The position numbers and the translations under genes are program-made. The notes beneath the pieces were generated by a model. The model made no database searches. It was not told the DNA's origin and was given only the letters and a program-made list of their open reading frames with translations. From the NCBI GenBank assembly GCA_002351725.1, contig DEHD01000042.1, forward strand, positions 1 to 64,000: DNA of 64,000 nucleotides. The letters are read 5' to 3'. Positions 14,378 through 23,297 of the stretch are shown here, in pieces; position 1 is the stretch's first letter; each line of letters starts with the position of its first letter. Source of the stretch: Prevotella sp. UBA2809 (GTDB lineage: Bacteria; Bacteroidota; Bacteroidia; Bacteroidales; Bacteroidaceae).

Positions 14378-16009
14378 ATGGCAAAAGATATTAAATTCAA
14401 TATTGACGCTCGCGACGCTATGAAGCAGGGCGTTGACCAGTTGGCAAACGCTGTAAAGGTAACACTTGGTCCTAAGGGCCGCAACGTGGTTATCGAGAAG
14501 AAGTTCGGTGCTCCACAGATCACTAAGGACGGTGTATCTGTAGCAAAGGAGATTGAGCTGGAGGATAAGTTTGAGAACACAGGTGCTCAGCTCGTTAAGA
14601 GTGTAGCATCTAAGACTGGCGACGACGCTGGTGACGGTACAACAACTGCTACCATCCTGGCTCAGGCTATCGTATCAGAGGGCCTGAAGAACGTTACCGC
14701 TGGTGCAAACCCAATGGATCTGAAGCGCGGTATCGACAAGGCTGTTAAGGCTGTAACCGAGCACATCGCTAAGAGCGCTGAGCTTGTAGGCGACAACTAC
14801 GATAAGATTGAGCAGGTAGCTACAGTATCTGCTAACAACGATAAGGAGATTGGTGAACTGCTGGCTGAGGCAATGCGCAAGGTTAGCAAGGACGGTGTAA
14901 TCACCATCGAGGAGAGCAAGAGCCGCGATACTCACATCGGTGTAGTAGAGGGTATGCAGTTCGACCGTGGTTACCTCTCAGCTTACTTCATCACCGACAG
15001 CGAGAAGATGGAGTGCGTTATGGAGAACCCATACATTCTGATCTACGACAAGAAGATTTCAAACATCAAGGATTTCCTGCCTATCCTGCAGCCTGCTGCT
15101 GAGAGCGGACGTCCATTGATGGTTATCGCTGAGGATGTAGACAGCGAGGCTCTGACTACTCTCGTAGTAAACCGTCTGCGTGGCGGACTGAAGATCTGTG
15201 CTGTTAAGGCTCCTGGATTCGGTGACCGTCGTAAGGCTATGCTCGAGGATATCGCTACTCTTACTGGTGGCGTAGTTATCAGCGAGGAGAAGGGTCTGAA
15301 GCTGGAGCAGGCTACACTGGAGATGCTGGGTACTTGCGATAAGGTAACTGTTAGCAAGGACAACACCACCATTGTTAACGGTGCCGGCGACAAGCAGGCC
15401 ATCCAGGACCGTATCGCTCAGATTAAGAAGGAAATCGAGAATACAACCTCATCATACGACAAGGAGAAGCTGCAGGAGCGTCTGGCTAAGTTGGCCGGTG
15501 GCGTAGCAGTGCTCTACGTAGGTGCTAACAGCGAGGTTGAGATGAAGGAGAAGAAGGACCGTGTAGACGATGCTCTGTGCGCTACCCGTGCTGCCATCGA
15601 AGAGGGTGTAGTAGCTGGTGGTGGTACCACATACATCCGTGCTCAGGAGGCCCTGAAGGATATTAAGGGCGACAACGCCGACGAGCAGACTGGTATCAAC
15701 ATCATCTGCCGCGCTATCGAGGAGCCTCTGCGCCAGATTGTTACCAACGCTGGTGGCGAGGGTGCAGTGGTAGTACAGAAGGTTCGCGAGGGTAAGGGCG
15801 ACTTCGGTTACAATGCCCGTCTGGACAAGTACGAGGATCTGCGTGAGGCAGGAGTTATCGATCCTGCTAAGGTGGCTCGTGTAGCTCTGGAGAATGCTGC
15901 TTCAATAGCAGGTATGTTCCTGACCACAGAGTGCATCATCTGCGACAAGCCTGAGAAGGAGCCTGCAATGCCAATGGGCGGCGCTCCAGGAATGGGCGGC
16001 ATGATGTAA
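14378..16009 (+). CDS. groEL: 60-kDa chaperonin GroEL
   Basis: This 543-residue protein is full length and strongly conserved. It has the ATP-binding segment V-T-L-G-P-K-G-R-N-V near residue 30, G-D-G-T-T-T-A near residue 87, and the methionine/glycine-rich C-terminal tail (G-G-A-P-G-M-G-G-M-M). It forms the double-ring folding chamber closed by GroES. It ends in a strong terminator and is almost certainly expressed from the groES promoter region. Codon use is highly biased, as expected for an abundant protein. Confidence 0.98.
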   Translation: MAKDIKFNIDARDAMKQGVDQLANAVKVTLGPKGRNVVIEKKFGAPQITKDGVSVAKEIELEDKFENTGAQLVKSVASKTGDDAGDGTTTATILAQAIVSEGLKNVTAGANPMDLKRGIDKAVKAVTEHIAKSAELVGDNYDKIEQVATVSANNDKEIGELLAEAMRKVSKDGVITIEESKSRDTHIGVVEGMQFDRGYLSAYFITDSEKMECVMENPYILIYDKKISNIKDFLPILQPAAESGRPLMVIAEDVDSEALTTLVVNRLRGGLKICAVKAPGFGDRRKAMLEDIATLTGGVVISEEKGLKLEQATLEMLGTCDKVTVSKDNTTIVNGAGDKQAIQDRIAQIKKEIENTTSSYDKEKLQERLAKLAGGVAVLYVGANSEVEMKEKKDRVDDALCATRAAIEEGVVAGGGTTYIRAQEALKDIKGDNADEQTGINIICRAIEEPLRQIVTNAGGEGAVVVQKVREGKGDFGYNARLDKYEDLREAGVIDPAKVARVALENAASIAGMFLTTECIICDKPEKEPAMPMGGAPGMGGMM

Positions 16010-16037
16010 TTCAGTAAAAGCAAATATAATAATAAAG

Positions 16038-16078
16038 ACTGACTGCCCCGGGAAGGCAGTCAGTTTTTGTTTTTTTTA
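16038..16078 (+). terminator. Rho-independent terminator after groEL
   Basis: A perfect 10-bp stem pairs ACTGACTGCC (16038-16047) with GGCAGTCAGT (16055-16064) around a CCGGGAA loop and is followed by a long T-tract. It ends the groESL transcript. Confidence 0.92.
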
Positions 16079-16088
16079 GATTAAATTG

Positions 16089-16120
16089 TTTGTATGATAA
16101 GAAAAAAGTTATTATCTTTG
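16089..16120 (+). promoter_or_regulatory. Promoter for the sppA-lpxK-punA-thiL operon
   Basis: TTTG at 16089-16092, a 20-base spacer and TATCTTTG at 16113-16120 match the Bacteroidetes consensus exactly. The element lies 31 bases before the sppA ATG. Confidence 0.8.
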
Positions 16121-16151
16121 CAAACTGTTACGTAACCAATAAAAGACTTGT

Positions 16152-17948
16152 ATGAAGCAATTTCTTAAAATGACACTTGCCACTATATGTGGTATTGTAA
16201 TTCTGGGTTTGGTGATGACATTGTTCTTTGTCTTCTCTTTGGTAGGTATGGTGGCCAGCGATTCGGCTCCTACTAAGGTTAAGGAAAACTCAGTATTTGT
16301 ACTTAAACTAAATGGATCAATCAACGAACGCTCAGAGGAAGGAACACCATTCGACGACCTGTTTGGACTGGGCGATTCGGGCTCTATGGGACTGGATGAT
16401 CTTATTTCCAGCATTCGTAAGGCTAAGGACGAAGAGAACATTAAAGGAATATATATTGAAGGCGGTAGCGCCGGCTTCGACAGTCCTGCATCTGCACAGC
16501 AGCTGCGCGACGCCCTGAAGGACTTCAAGAAGAGCGGAAAGTGGATTGTGAGCTATGCAAGCGACTATGGTCAGGCCAGCTACTATGTAGCTACCGTTGC
16601 TGATAAGATTTATCTTAACGGCGAGGGAACAATCGACTTGCGCGGTCTTGGCGGTAAGGGAGAGTATTACAAAGGACTTTATGACAAGCTTGGCGTTAAG
16701 TATATGGTGGCCAAGGTTGGAAAATATAAGAGCTACGTTGAGAGTAACACCCTGACAGGCATGAGTGAGTACGACCGCGAACAGCGTGAGGCTTACCTGA
16801 ATGGCATCTGGGACTACTGGCTTAAGGAGATGGCCGAAGGCCGAAAGATTAAGGCTGATGCCCTGAACCAGCTGGTTAACGACAGTCTGCTGGCATTTAC
16901 TGCCTGCGAGGACTATGTGAAGGCAAAGCTGGTAGATAAGATTCTGTTCCCAGAGCAGATAAAGGATGAGATTAAGCAGCGCCTGAAGCTGGATAAAGAT
17001 GACGATATTGAGCAGCTTACACTGGCTGACATGCTGAACGTTAAGTCGAAGAAAAAGGAGAAGGGCGAGAAGATTGCCATCTACTATGCATACGGAAGCA
17101 TTGTTGACAGTGAGGCAATGAACATGCTGAACGGTGGCGGACACAGCATCGTAGGTAAGACTACAGCTGAAGACCTGCGCAAACTGGCTGATGACGACGA
17201 TGTGAAGGCTGTTGTGTTCCGTGTTAACTCGGGCGGTGGCAGCGCCGTGGCATCAGAGCAGATTCGCCATGCACTCAAACTGGTTAAGGCTAAGAAGCCT
17301 GTAGTAGTATCTATGGGTGGTGCTGCTGCATCGGGTGGATACTGGATCAGCTCGCCTGCCAACTATATCTTTGCCGAGCCTACCACAATCACTGGTAGTA
17401 TCGGTATCTTCGGACTGATTCCAAACTTCAGCGGACTCGTTACCGATAAGCTTGGTGTAACCTTCGACGGTGTGAAGACAAACAAGTTTGCCGGATACGA
17501 GACCGAGCTTATTATGGGTAAGGACACCGAGGATATCATGGCACAGCTTCAGACCCATATCAATCGCGGATATCAGAGTTTCCTGAATATAGTATCTGAA
17601 GGTCGCGGTATCAAACCCGAGCAGGTTCATGAGATTGCTCAGGGCCGTGTATGGCTGGCTACCGATGCTATCAAGATTAAACTGGTTGACAAACTGGGAA
17701 GTCTGGACGACGCTGTGAAGAAGGCTGCCGAACTGGCAAAGCTTGATGAGTATCATACAGCAAAGTATCCCGGCGAGGTTAACTGGCTTGACAACCTGTT
17801 GTCGAAAGACAATAAGGGCTCATTCCTTGATGCAGAATTGCGTGAGCTGCTTGGTGATGCTTACTTGCCACTGCTTGAGATACGTAACGACATAAAGAAC
17901 AACAGTCGTGTTCAGGCACGTATGCTTGATGACATCCGTGTTAAGTAA
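16152..17948 (+). CDS. sppA: Signal peptide peptidase SppA, 67K type
   Basis: This 598-residue protein is the long, two-domain form of SppA. A membrane anchor spans residues about 8-34. The catalytic Lys is Lys193 in G-K-Y-K-S in the first S49 domain, and the nucleophile Ser394 lies in A-A-A-S-G-G-Y-W in the second, the same split dyad as in E. coli SppA. It digests cleaved signal peptides at the membrane. lpxK follows after 12 bases. Confidence 0.93.
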   Translation: MKQFLKMTLATICGIVILGLVMTLFFVFSLVGMVASDSAPTKVKENSVFVLKLNGSINERSEEGTPFDDLFGLGDSGSMGLDDLISSIRKAKDEENIKGIYIEGGSAGFDSPASAQQLRDALKDFKKSGKWIVSYASDYGQASYYVATVADKIYLNGEGTIDLRGLGGKGEYYKGLYDKLGVKYMVAKVGKYKSYVESNTLTGMSEYDREQREAYLNGIWDYWLKEMAEGRKIKADALNQLVNDSLLAFTACEDYVKAKLVDKILFPEQIKDEIKQRLKLDKDDDIEQLTLADMLNVKSKKKEKGEKIAIYYAYGSIVDSEAMNMLNGGGHSIVGKTTAEDLRKLADDDDVKAVVFRVNSGGGSAVASEQIRHALKLVKAKKPVVVSMGGAAASGGYWISSPANYIFAEPTTITGSIGIFGLIPNFSGLVTDKLGVTFDGVKTNKFAGYETELIMGKDTEDIMAQLQTHINRGYQSFLNIVSEGRGIKPEQVHEIAQGRVWLATDAIKIKLVDKLGSLDDAVKKAAELAKLDEYHTAKYPGEVNWLDNLLSKDNKGSFLDAELRELLGDAYLPLLEIRNDIKNNSRVQARMLDDIRVK

Positions 17949-17960
17949 TAAAGTGAGGAA

Positions 17961-19124
17961 GTGAGAGTAGAAGGCGACTTTATAACGATAAACAAGAATC
18001 TGCTGCCACTGAGTTGGTTCTATGGCTTGGGGGTAGGTGTTAGGAATCTGCTCTTCGAGATGGGAGTCTTGAAGAGCCGCTCCTTTGATATTCCTGTTAT
18101 ATCGGTGGGCAACATTACCGTAGGTGGAACAGGTAAGACTCCACACGTGGAATACCTTATCCGACTGCTGAAGGAAAAGATGAATGTGGCCGTATTAAGT
18201 CGCGGATATAAACGTAAAAGCAGTGGTTTTGTACTCTCGGATAAGGATACTCCAATGCGCATGATAGGTGATGAGCCATATCAGATAAAGCAGAAGTTCC
18301 CTGATATAACAGTGGCGGTTGACAAGAAGCGCACCCGGGGTATTGATAAGCTTACAGAAGAGGGTAACGGACTGGATTTGGATGTTATACTGCTTGACGA
18401 CGCATTCCAGCACCGATATGTAAAGCCCGGCATTAATATACTGTTGGTAGACTATCACCGTCTGCTTATTTATGACCGCTTGTTGCCTGCAGGCCGCCTG
18501 CGCGAGCCTATTAGGGCAAAGGATAGGGCCGACATAGTGATTGTTACAAAGTGCCCGAAGGATCTGAATCCGATGGAGTTCCGCGTAATAACCAAGGCGA
18601 TGAAACTGTATCCTTATCAGCAGCTGTTCTTCTCGTCGCACGATTATGATTCTCCAAAGGGAGTTTTCACAGGTAAGGTCTTCGACGGAAACCTTAGCGG
18701 AAAGAATATCATGCTGCTCACAGGCATTGCATCGCCCGAGCAATTGATGCACGATCTGCAGGAGTTGGAATCGCAGATAACCCCGCTTACGTTTGGCGAT
18801 CATCATAACTTCAGCAAGAAGGATGTGGCAAATATAAACAAGACATTTGCATCGATGGCAGAGCCCAAGGTAATACTAACTACTGAGAAAGATGCTACAC
18901 GACTGACTGTAGCCGAGGGGCTGAGCGACGAAGTGAAAAACAGCCTGTATGTGCTGCCAATGCGAATTGTTATAATGCAAAACCAAGAGGAAGAATTCAA
19001 TAATAAAATTTTAGGCTATGTATACAAAAATTCAAGAAACAGCATCCTGGCTAAAAGAAAGGATGACCACAAGCCCCAAAACAGCAATAGTACTGGGAAC
19101 AGGACTAGGACAATTAGCTTCTGA
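17961..19124 (+). CDS. lpxK: Tetraacyldisaccharide 4'-kinase LpxK
   Basis: This 387-residue protein phosphorylates the 4' position of the lipid A precursor at the inner membrane. The P-loop is V-G-G-T-G-K-T at residues 54-60, and D-D-A-F-Q-H-R-Y near residue 148 is a conserved LpxK motif. GTG 17961 is the only good start near the sppA stop; there is no nearby in-frame ATG. Its last 35 codons run past the start of punA in another frame, an overlap of 107 bases. The tail after N-S-R-N-S-I-L is basic and family-atypical, as expected if it is constrained by the overlapping gene. Confidence 0.9.
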   Translation: MRVEGDFITINKNLLPLSWFYGLGVGVRNLLFEMGVLKSRSFDIPVISVGNITVGGTGKTPHVEYLIRLLKEKMNVAVLSRGYKRKSSGFVLSDKDTPMRMIGDEPYQIKQKFPDITVAVDKKRTRGIDKLTEEGNGLDLDVILLDDAFQHRYVKPGINILLVDYHRLLIYDRLLPAGRLREPIRAKDRADIVIVTKCPKDLNPMEFRVITKAMKLYPYQQLFFSSHDYDSPKGVFTGKVFDGNLSGKNIMLLTGIASPEQLMHDLQELESQITPLTFGDHHNFSKKDVANINKTFASMAEPKVILTTEKDATRLTVAEGLSDEVKNSLYVLPMRIVIMQNQEEEFNNKILGYVYKNSRNSILAKRKDDHKPQNSNSTGNRTRTISF

Positions 19125-19890
19125 AATAACCGACAGACTCGAGTTTCCATATAAGGATATACCCAATTTCCCTGTGTCGACCGTTGAGGGACACTCAGGC
19201 AAACTTATCTTCGGTAAGCTGGGTGGCGTTGACATCATGGCAATGCAGGGTCGTTTCCACTTCTACGAGGGCTACTCGATGAAGGATGTTACCTTCCCTG
19301 TACGTGTGATGTACGAGCTGGGCATCGAGACTCTGTTCGTATCGAATGCTGCAGGCGGTATGAATCCTGATTTCAAGATTGGCGACCTGATGATTATTAC
19401 CGATCATATCAATTTCTTCCCAGAGCATCCATTGCGCGGAAAGAACTTCCCAACAGGTCCGAGATTCCCTGATATGCACGAGACTTACGACCACAACCTG
19501 ATTGCCGAGGCCAATGCTATTGCAAAGGAGAAGGGCATTAATGTTAAGCATGGTGTGTATGTAGGCGTACAGGGACCAACATTCGAGACTCCTGCAGAGT
19601 ATAAGATGTATCGTATACTTGGTGGCGACGCTGTAGGTATGTCGACAGTGCCAGAGGTTATCGTAGCACACCATTGTGGCATAAAGACATTCGGCGTGTC
19701 GGTAATTACCGATCTTGGCGGATTCGATGTGCCAGTAGAAGTAAGTCACGAGGAAGTACAAGAGGCTGCTAACATGGCTCAGCCACTGATGACTGCTATT
19801 ATGCGCGAGATGATTGTAAGATCGGAGAGCATAAAGGCACATAACAAAGAACAATTTAACACTGATCACCCAACAGAAGGATGGAAATAG
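19018..19890 (+). CDS. punA: Purine-nucleoside phosphorylase
   Basis: This 290-residue trimeric-type phosphorylase splits (deoxy)inosine or guanosine with phosphate into base and ribose 1-phosphate. Motifs are G-T-G-L-G at residues 27-31, E-G-H-S-G near 60, G-R-F-H-F-Y-E-G near 80, and V-S-N-A-A-G-G near 105. The N-terminus (M-Y-T-K-I-Q-E-T-A) matches family starts, so ATG 19018 is real even though it lies 107 bases inside lpxK. It overlaps thiL by 10 bases at its other end. Confidence 0.93.
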   Translation: MYTKIQETASWLKERMTTSPKTAIVLGTGLGQLASEITDRLEFPYKDIPNFPVSTVEGHSGKLIFGKLGGVDIMAMQGRFHFYEGYSMKDVTFPVRVMYELGIETLFVSNAAGGMNPDFKIGDLMIITDHINFFPEHPLRGKNFPTGPRFPDMHETYDHNLIAEANAIAKEKGINVKHGVYVGVQGPTFETPAEYKMYRILGGDAVGMSTVPEVIVAHHCGIKTFGVSVITDLGGFDVPVEVSHEEVQEAANMAQPLMTAIMREMIVRSESIKAHNKEQFNTDHPTEGWK

Positions 19891-20945
19891 CAAAATTAGG
19901 AGAATTTGGTCTGATAGACCGACTGACAAAAGACATAGAGATAAAGAACGACAGCACCAAAAAAGGTGTTGGCGATGATTGCGCCGTACTTAGCTACCCC
20001 GATAAAGAGGTGCTGGTTACTACTGACATGCTGATGGAAGGCGTGCATTTTGACCTTACTTATATAGACCTGAAGCACCTGGGATATAAGTCGGCTATGG
20101 TAAATATCAGCGATGTTTTTGCCATGAACGGCACACCACGCCAGATTACAGTATCGCTGGCAATAAGCAAACGATTCTCGGTAGAGGATATTGAGGAGTT
20201 CTATAGCGGACTAAAACTGGCCTGCGATAAGTGGGGCGTTGATGTTATCGGTGGCGACACCACATCATCGTATACTGGTATGGCCATCAGCATCACCTGT
20301 ATTGGCGAGGCTGCTAAAGAGGATATTGTGTATCGCAACGGTGCTAAGGACACCGACCTTATCTGCGTTAGCGGTGACTTAGGTGCTGCGTATATGGGAT
20401 TGCAGCTGCTGGAGCGCGAGAAGAGCGTGTACTACCAGCAGGTGGAAGAGGCTAAAAAGAAAAACGATAAGCGCGCTCTTGAGGAGCTGGCGCACTTCCA
20501 ACCCGACTTCAGCGGTAAGGAGTATCTGTTGCAGCGCCAGTTGCAGACAGAGGCTCGTGGCGACATTATTAAAAAGTTACGCGAGGCAGGTATTCGTCCC
20601 ACTGCTATGATGGATATCAGCGATGGTCTGTCATCAGAGCTGATGCATATCTGTAAGCAGAGTGGGGTGGGATGTCGTATATACGAAAAGAACATTCCTA
20701 TCGACTATCAGACAGCAGTAATGGCCGAAGAAATGAATATGAACGTTACTACTTGTGCGCTGAATGGTGGCGAGGACTATGAACTTCTGTTCACAGTTCC
20801 AATAGGCGATCACGAGAAGATTGAGCAGATTGAAGGAATTAAGCTTATCGGTCATATCACTGATGCAAAATTCGGTCAGGTACTCGTAAGTCGTGATAAT
20901 CAGGAGTTTACGTTAAAAGCCCAAGGATGGAACCCACTTTCTTAG
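19881..20945 (+). CDS. thiL: Thiamine-monophosphate kinase ThiL
   Basis: This 354-residue AIR-synthase-fold protein converts thiamine monophosphate to the active diphosphate with ATP. The metal-binding G-D-D-C-A-V-L is at residues 31-37, T-T-D-M-L-M-E-G-V-H-F near 49-59, and G-G-D-T-T-S-S near 120. A D-I-S-D-G-L segment near residue 242 is the second conserved acidic motif. It starts inside the end of punA and closes the sppA operon. Confidence 0.93.
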   Translation: MEIAKLGEFGLIDRLTKDIEIKNDSTKKGVGDDCAVLSYPDKEVLVTTDMLMEGVHFDLTYIDLKHLGYKSAMVNISDVFAMNGTPRQITVSLAISKRFSVEDIEEFYSGLKLACDKWGVDVIGGDTTSSYTGMAISITCIGEAAKEDIVYRNGAKDTDLICVSGDLGAAYMGLQLLEREKSVYYQQVEEAKKKNDKRALEELAHFQPDFSGKEYLLQRQLQTEARGDIIKKLREAGIRPTAMMDISDGLSSELMHICKQSGVGCRIYEKNIPIDYQTAVMAEEMNMNVTTCALNGGEDYELLFTVPIGDHEKIEQIEGIKLIGHITDAKFGQVLVSRDNQEFTLKAQGWNPLS

Positions 20946-20975
20946 CAAAATAAAGTGTTAAAAGGTGTTTAAAAG

Positions 20976-21007
20976 TTTGGCGGGCTCGATTTTTAGTCGT
21001 ACCTTTG
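20976..21007 (+). promoter_or_regulatory. tRNA-Phe promoter
   Basis: TTTG at 20976-20979, a 20-base spacer and TACCTTTG at 21000-21007 match the Bacteroidetes consensus exactly. The element is followed by GCAC and lies 47 bases before the tRNA. Confidence 0.85.
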
Positions 21008-21054
21008 CACCCGCAAAACAACGAAAGGATGTTTGCAAAACGAATTGAAATGTT

Positions 21055-21127
21055 GGTGCCTTAGCTCAGTTGGTAGAGCATCGGACTGAAAATCCGTGTG
21101 TCCCCGGTTCGATTCCTGGAGGTACCA
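21055..21127 (+). tRNA. tRNA-Phe (anticodon GAA)
   Basis: The sequence folds as a 73-base tRNA. The acceptor pairs GGTGCCT with AGGTACC (one G-U), the D arm is GCTC...GAGC, the anticodon loop is CTGAAAA with GAA, and the T arm contains TTCGATT. The CCA end is not encoded (ACTC follows). The anticodon stem opens with a U-U mismatch (27-43), and the T stem has a C-U mismatch (51-63). The tRNA is flanked by a strong promoter and a terminator and appears monocistronic. Confidence 0.95.
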
Positions 21128-21143
21128 CTCCTCCTTTCATTAG

Positions 21144-21176
21144 CCCGGTCTTGCAGTAATGCAGCCGGGTTTTTTC
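21144..21176 (+). terminator. Terminator after tRNA-Phe
   Basis: CCCGG (21144-21148) pairs with CCGGG (21164-21168), with an inner TGCA/TGCA pairing around GTAA, and is followed by a run of T. It lies 17 bases past the tRNA. Confidence 0.8.
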
Positions 21177-21199
21177 GTATTTATAAATGTTTCTGTAAC

Positions 21200-22027
21200 A
21201 TGGGCATAGTTATTGGTATCGATGTGGGTATTTCGACCACAAAAATCGTTGGAATCAAGAATGGTAAGGTGTCGGCACCTATCAGTATAACTGCGGCCGA
21301 TCCTATTACATCGCTCTTTGGAGCGTTTGGAAAGTATCTGCACGACAACGACATCGACCTTAAGGATGTTGAGCAGGTAATGCTTACAGGTGTGGGTGCT
21401 GCGTATATCGACCAGCCTATCTATGGACTGCCAACGGCAAAGAGTCAGGAGTTTATGGCTGACGGACTTGGTGCCCGTTTCGAATCGAAGCTCGACCATA
21501 CTATCGTTGTATCGATGGGTACTGGTACATCGTTTGTTAAATGCGACGGCAACGATATGCGCCACATTGGTGGTATAGGCGTTGGTGGAGGAACACTGGC
21601 CGGACTGGCCCGCATAATGCTGAACACAAGCGATATAAAGCAGGTGGCAACTATGGCTAAGCATGGAAACATACGAAATATAGACCTAACTATCGGAGAC
21701 ATCAGTGCGATACCCGTTCCAGGACTGACGATGGATACCACTGCTTCGAACTTTGCCAATGCCCAGAGTGATGCTTCGAAAGAGGATATAGCCGCAGGAC
21801 TGATACACATGGTGCTGCAGTCGATAGGTTCGGCTGCATGGCTGGCATCGCTGGGAAGTGACATACGCGACTTTGTGCTTATTGGTAATCTGTCGCTGCT
21901 GCCACAGTGCAAGGAGGTGTTCCCAGCATTGGAGTCGCTGTATAAGATACGATTCCATATTCCAAAATACTCGCAGTACTGCACTGCCATTGGCGCAGCA
22001 CTCGATTATACTATAAAAAAGAAGTAA
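21200..22027 (+). CDS. coaW: Type II pantothenate kinase (CoaW-like)
   Basis: This 275-residue member of the actin-like ATPase fold catalyses the first step of CoA synthesis. It shows G-I-D-V-G-I-S-T-T-K at residues 6-15 (phosphate-1 loop), V-S-M-G-T-G-T-S near 113-120 and G-I-G-V-G-G-G-T near 134-141, as in the Fumble/PanK-II family. ATG 21200 is used; an earlier in-frame ATG would start inside the tRNA gene and be cut by its terminator. It is followed within 5 bases by the transporter gene. BadF/BcrA-type kinases share the fold, but the length and motifs fit PanK-II best. Confidence 0.85.
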   Translation: MGIVIGIDVGISTTKIVGIKNGKVSAPISITAADPITSLFGAFGKYLHDNDIDLKDVEQVMLTGVGAAYIDQPIYGLPTAKSQEFMADGLGARFESKLDHTIVVSMGTGTSFVKCDGNDMRHIGGIGVGGGTLAGLARIMLNTSDIKQVATMAKHGNIRNIDLTIGDISAIPVPGLTMDTTASNFANAQSDASKEDIAAGLIHMVLQSIGSAAWLASLGSDIRDFVLIGNLSLLPQCKEVFPALESLYKIRFHIPKYSQYCTAIGAALDYTIKKK

Positions 22028-22032
22028 TTATA

Positions 22033-23217
22033 TTGGAGAAACTCTGGAACAGAAACTATTGTAAGGTGATGGTGGCGAACTTCACGCTGTTTTTCGCCTT
22101 CTACGTGCTTACACCTTTACTACCGTTATACCTTAGCGAGCATTTTGGTGCTACTAAGGATGTGATAGGACTGGTGTTGTCGGGCTATACCATTACGGCT
22201 CTTCTGTTCCGTCCGTTCAGTGGATATGTGGTTGACTCGTTTCCACGAAAACTGGTGCTGATGGTAAGTTTCTCGGCTTTTGCTATATTCTTTGCCGGAT
22301 ATCTGGCTGCATCTACCTTATTATTATTCATGCTGGTGCGCACGCTGCACGGAGGACCATTCGGAATGCTGACGGTAGCTAACTCTACTGTGGCTATCGA
22401 TGTGCTGCCTTCAAGCAGGCGAACAGAGGGTATTGGCTATTATGGGCTTAGCAACAACCTGGCAATGGCTATAGCACCAACGGTGGGAATATTTGTCTAT
22501 AAGTATTCGCAGAGTTTTGAACTGTTGTTCTGGATAGCGCTTGTTGTGGCCTGCTGCGGATGGATAGTTGATTCGACTGTTGACCTGAAATCGAAGGATA
22601 TTGTTAAGAACAAGTCGAAACTGTCGCTCGACCGTTTCTTCCTGATGAAAGGATGGCTGTTGGGCGTGAATATGGTTACATTCGGCTTTAGCTTTGGCGT
22701 GCTGAGTAACTATCTTGCCATTTATGGTAAGGAGGTTATGGGTATCACCGGTGGTACAGGCACCTATTTTATGCTTTGTTCAATAGGTTTGATATTAAGC
22801 CGATTGCAGGGCGGAAAGGCACTCCGCCAGGGCAGGCTTACCCACAATGCTGGCGAGGGAATGGTGATATCGCTAATAGGCTACACGCTGTTTATTGCGA
22901 TGCCAAATCCGATAGGGTATTATGGATCGGCACTGCTGATAGGACTTGGTAACGGACATATGTGGCCGGCTTTCCAGAATATGACGATAAACGTGGCAGA
23001 GAACAACCAGAGAGGAACTGCCAATTCTACAATACTCATTTCGTGGGATATCGGTATGGGACTTGGTATTCTTCTTGGCGGTGTGGTGTCGGAACTGGCT
23101 GGCTATGGTGCTGCATTCTGGACGGTCGTAGTTGTTAATGCTACGGGTGTTATAATGTTCTTTACGGCTACCAAGAAGTTCTTCCTTTCGCGAAATCTTA
23201 ACCCAACAGTAAGATAA
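22033..23217 (+). CDS. MFS transporter
   Basis: This 394-residue protein has about 12 hydrophobic segments and the MFS loop between helices 2 and 3 (G-Y-V-V-D-S-F-P-R-K). The substrate is not evident from sequence. TTG 22033 is taken as the start because it gives L-W-N-R-N-Y ahead of helix 1, a start pattern common in related Bacteroidetes transporters, and lies 5 bases after the kinase stop. Its neighbour does not fix the cargo; a pantothenate or drug role would be guesswork. Confidence 0.85.
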   Translation: MEKLWNRNYCKVMVANFTLFFAFYVLTPLLPLYLSEHFGATKDVIGLVLSGYTITALLFRPFSGYVVDSFPRKLVLMVSFSAFAIFFAGYLAASTLLLFMLVRTLHGGPFGMLTVANSTVAIDVLPSSRRTEGIGYYGLSNNLAMAIAPTVGIFVYKYSQSFELLFWIALVVACCGWIVDSTVDLKSKDIVKNKSKLSLDRFFLMKGWLLGVNMVTFGFSFGVLSNYLAIYGKEVMGITGGTGTYFMLCSIGLILSRLQGGKALRQGRLTHNAGEGMVISLIGYTLFIAMPNPIGYYGSALLIGLGNGHMWPAFQNMTINVAENNQRGTANSTILISWDIGMGLGILLGGVVSELAGYGAAFWTVVVVNATGVIMFFTATKKFFLSRNLNPTVR

Positions 23218-23231
23218 ATAAGTTAACGAAC

Positions 23232-23284
23232 TATAAACCGGCTTGACTTTCGGCTGGTTTATACGTCTAACATCAAAATGTTAG
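23232..23284 (+). promoter_or_regulatory. Two consecutive hairpins before the DUF4380 gene
   Basis: TATAAACC (23232-23239) pairs with GGTTTATA (23256-23263), extended inward by GGC/GCT. Then CTAACAT (23267-23273) pairs with ATGTTAG (23278-23284) around a CAAA loop. The first may end the transporter transcript, though no T-run follows. The second lies 13 bases before the next ATG, where it could affect ribosome access. Confidence 0.45.
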
Positions 23285-23297
23285 AATTATCAACTGT

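Noticed and set aside
16332..17144. A 270-codon minus-strand frame inside sppA
   Set aside because: Antisense to SppA, whose catalytic Lys and Ser are both in the plus frame. The antisense protein has no recognisable domain or plausible start context.
21098..21199. Longer start for the pantothenate kinase
   Set aside because: It would begin inside tRNA-Phe and read through the tRNA terminator; the protein family starts at the G-I-D-V-G strand just after ATG 21200.
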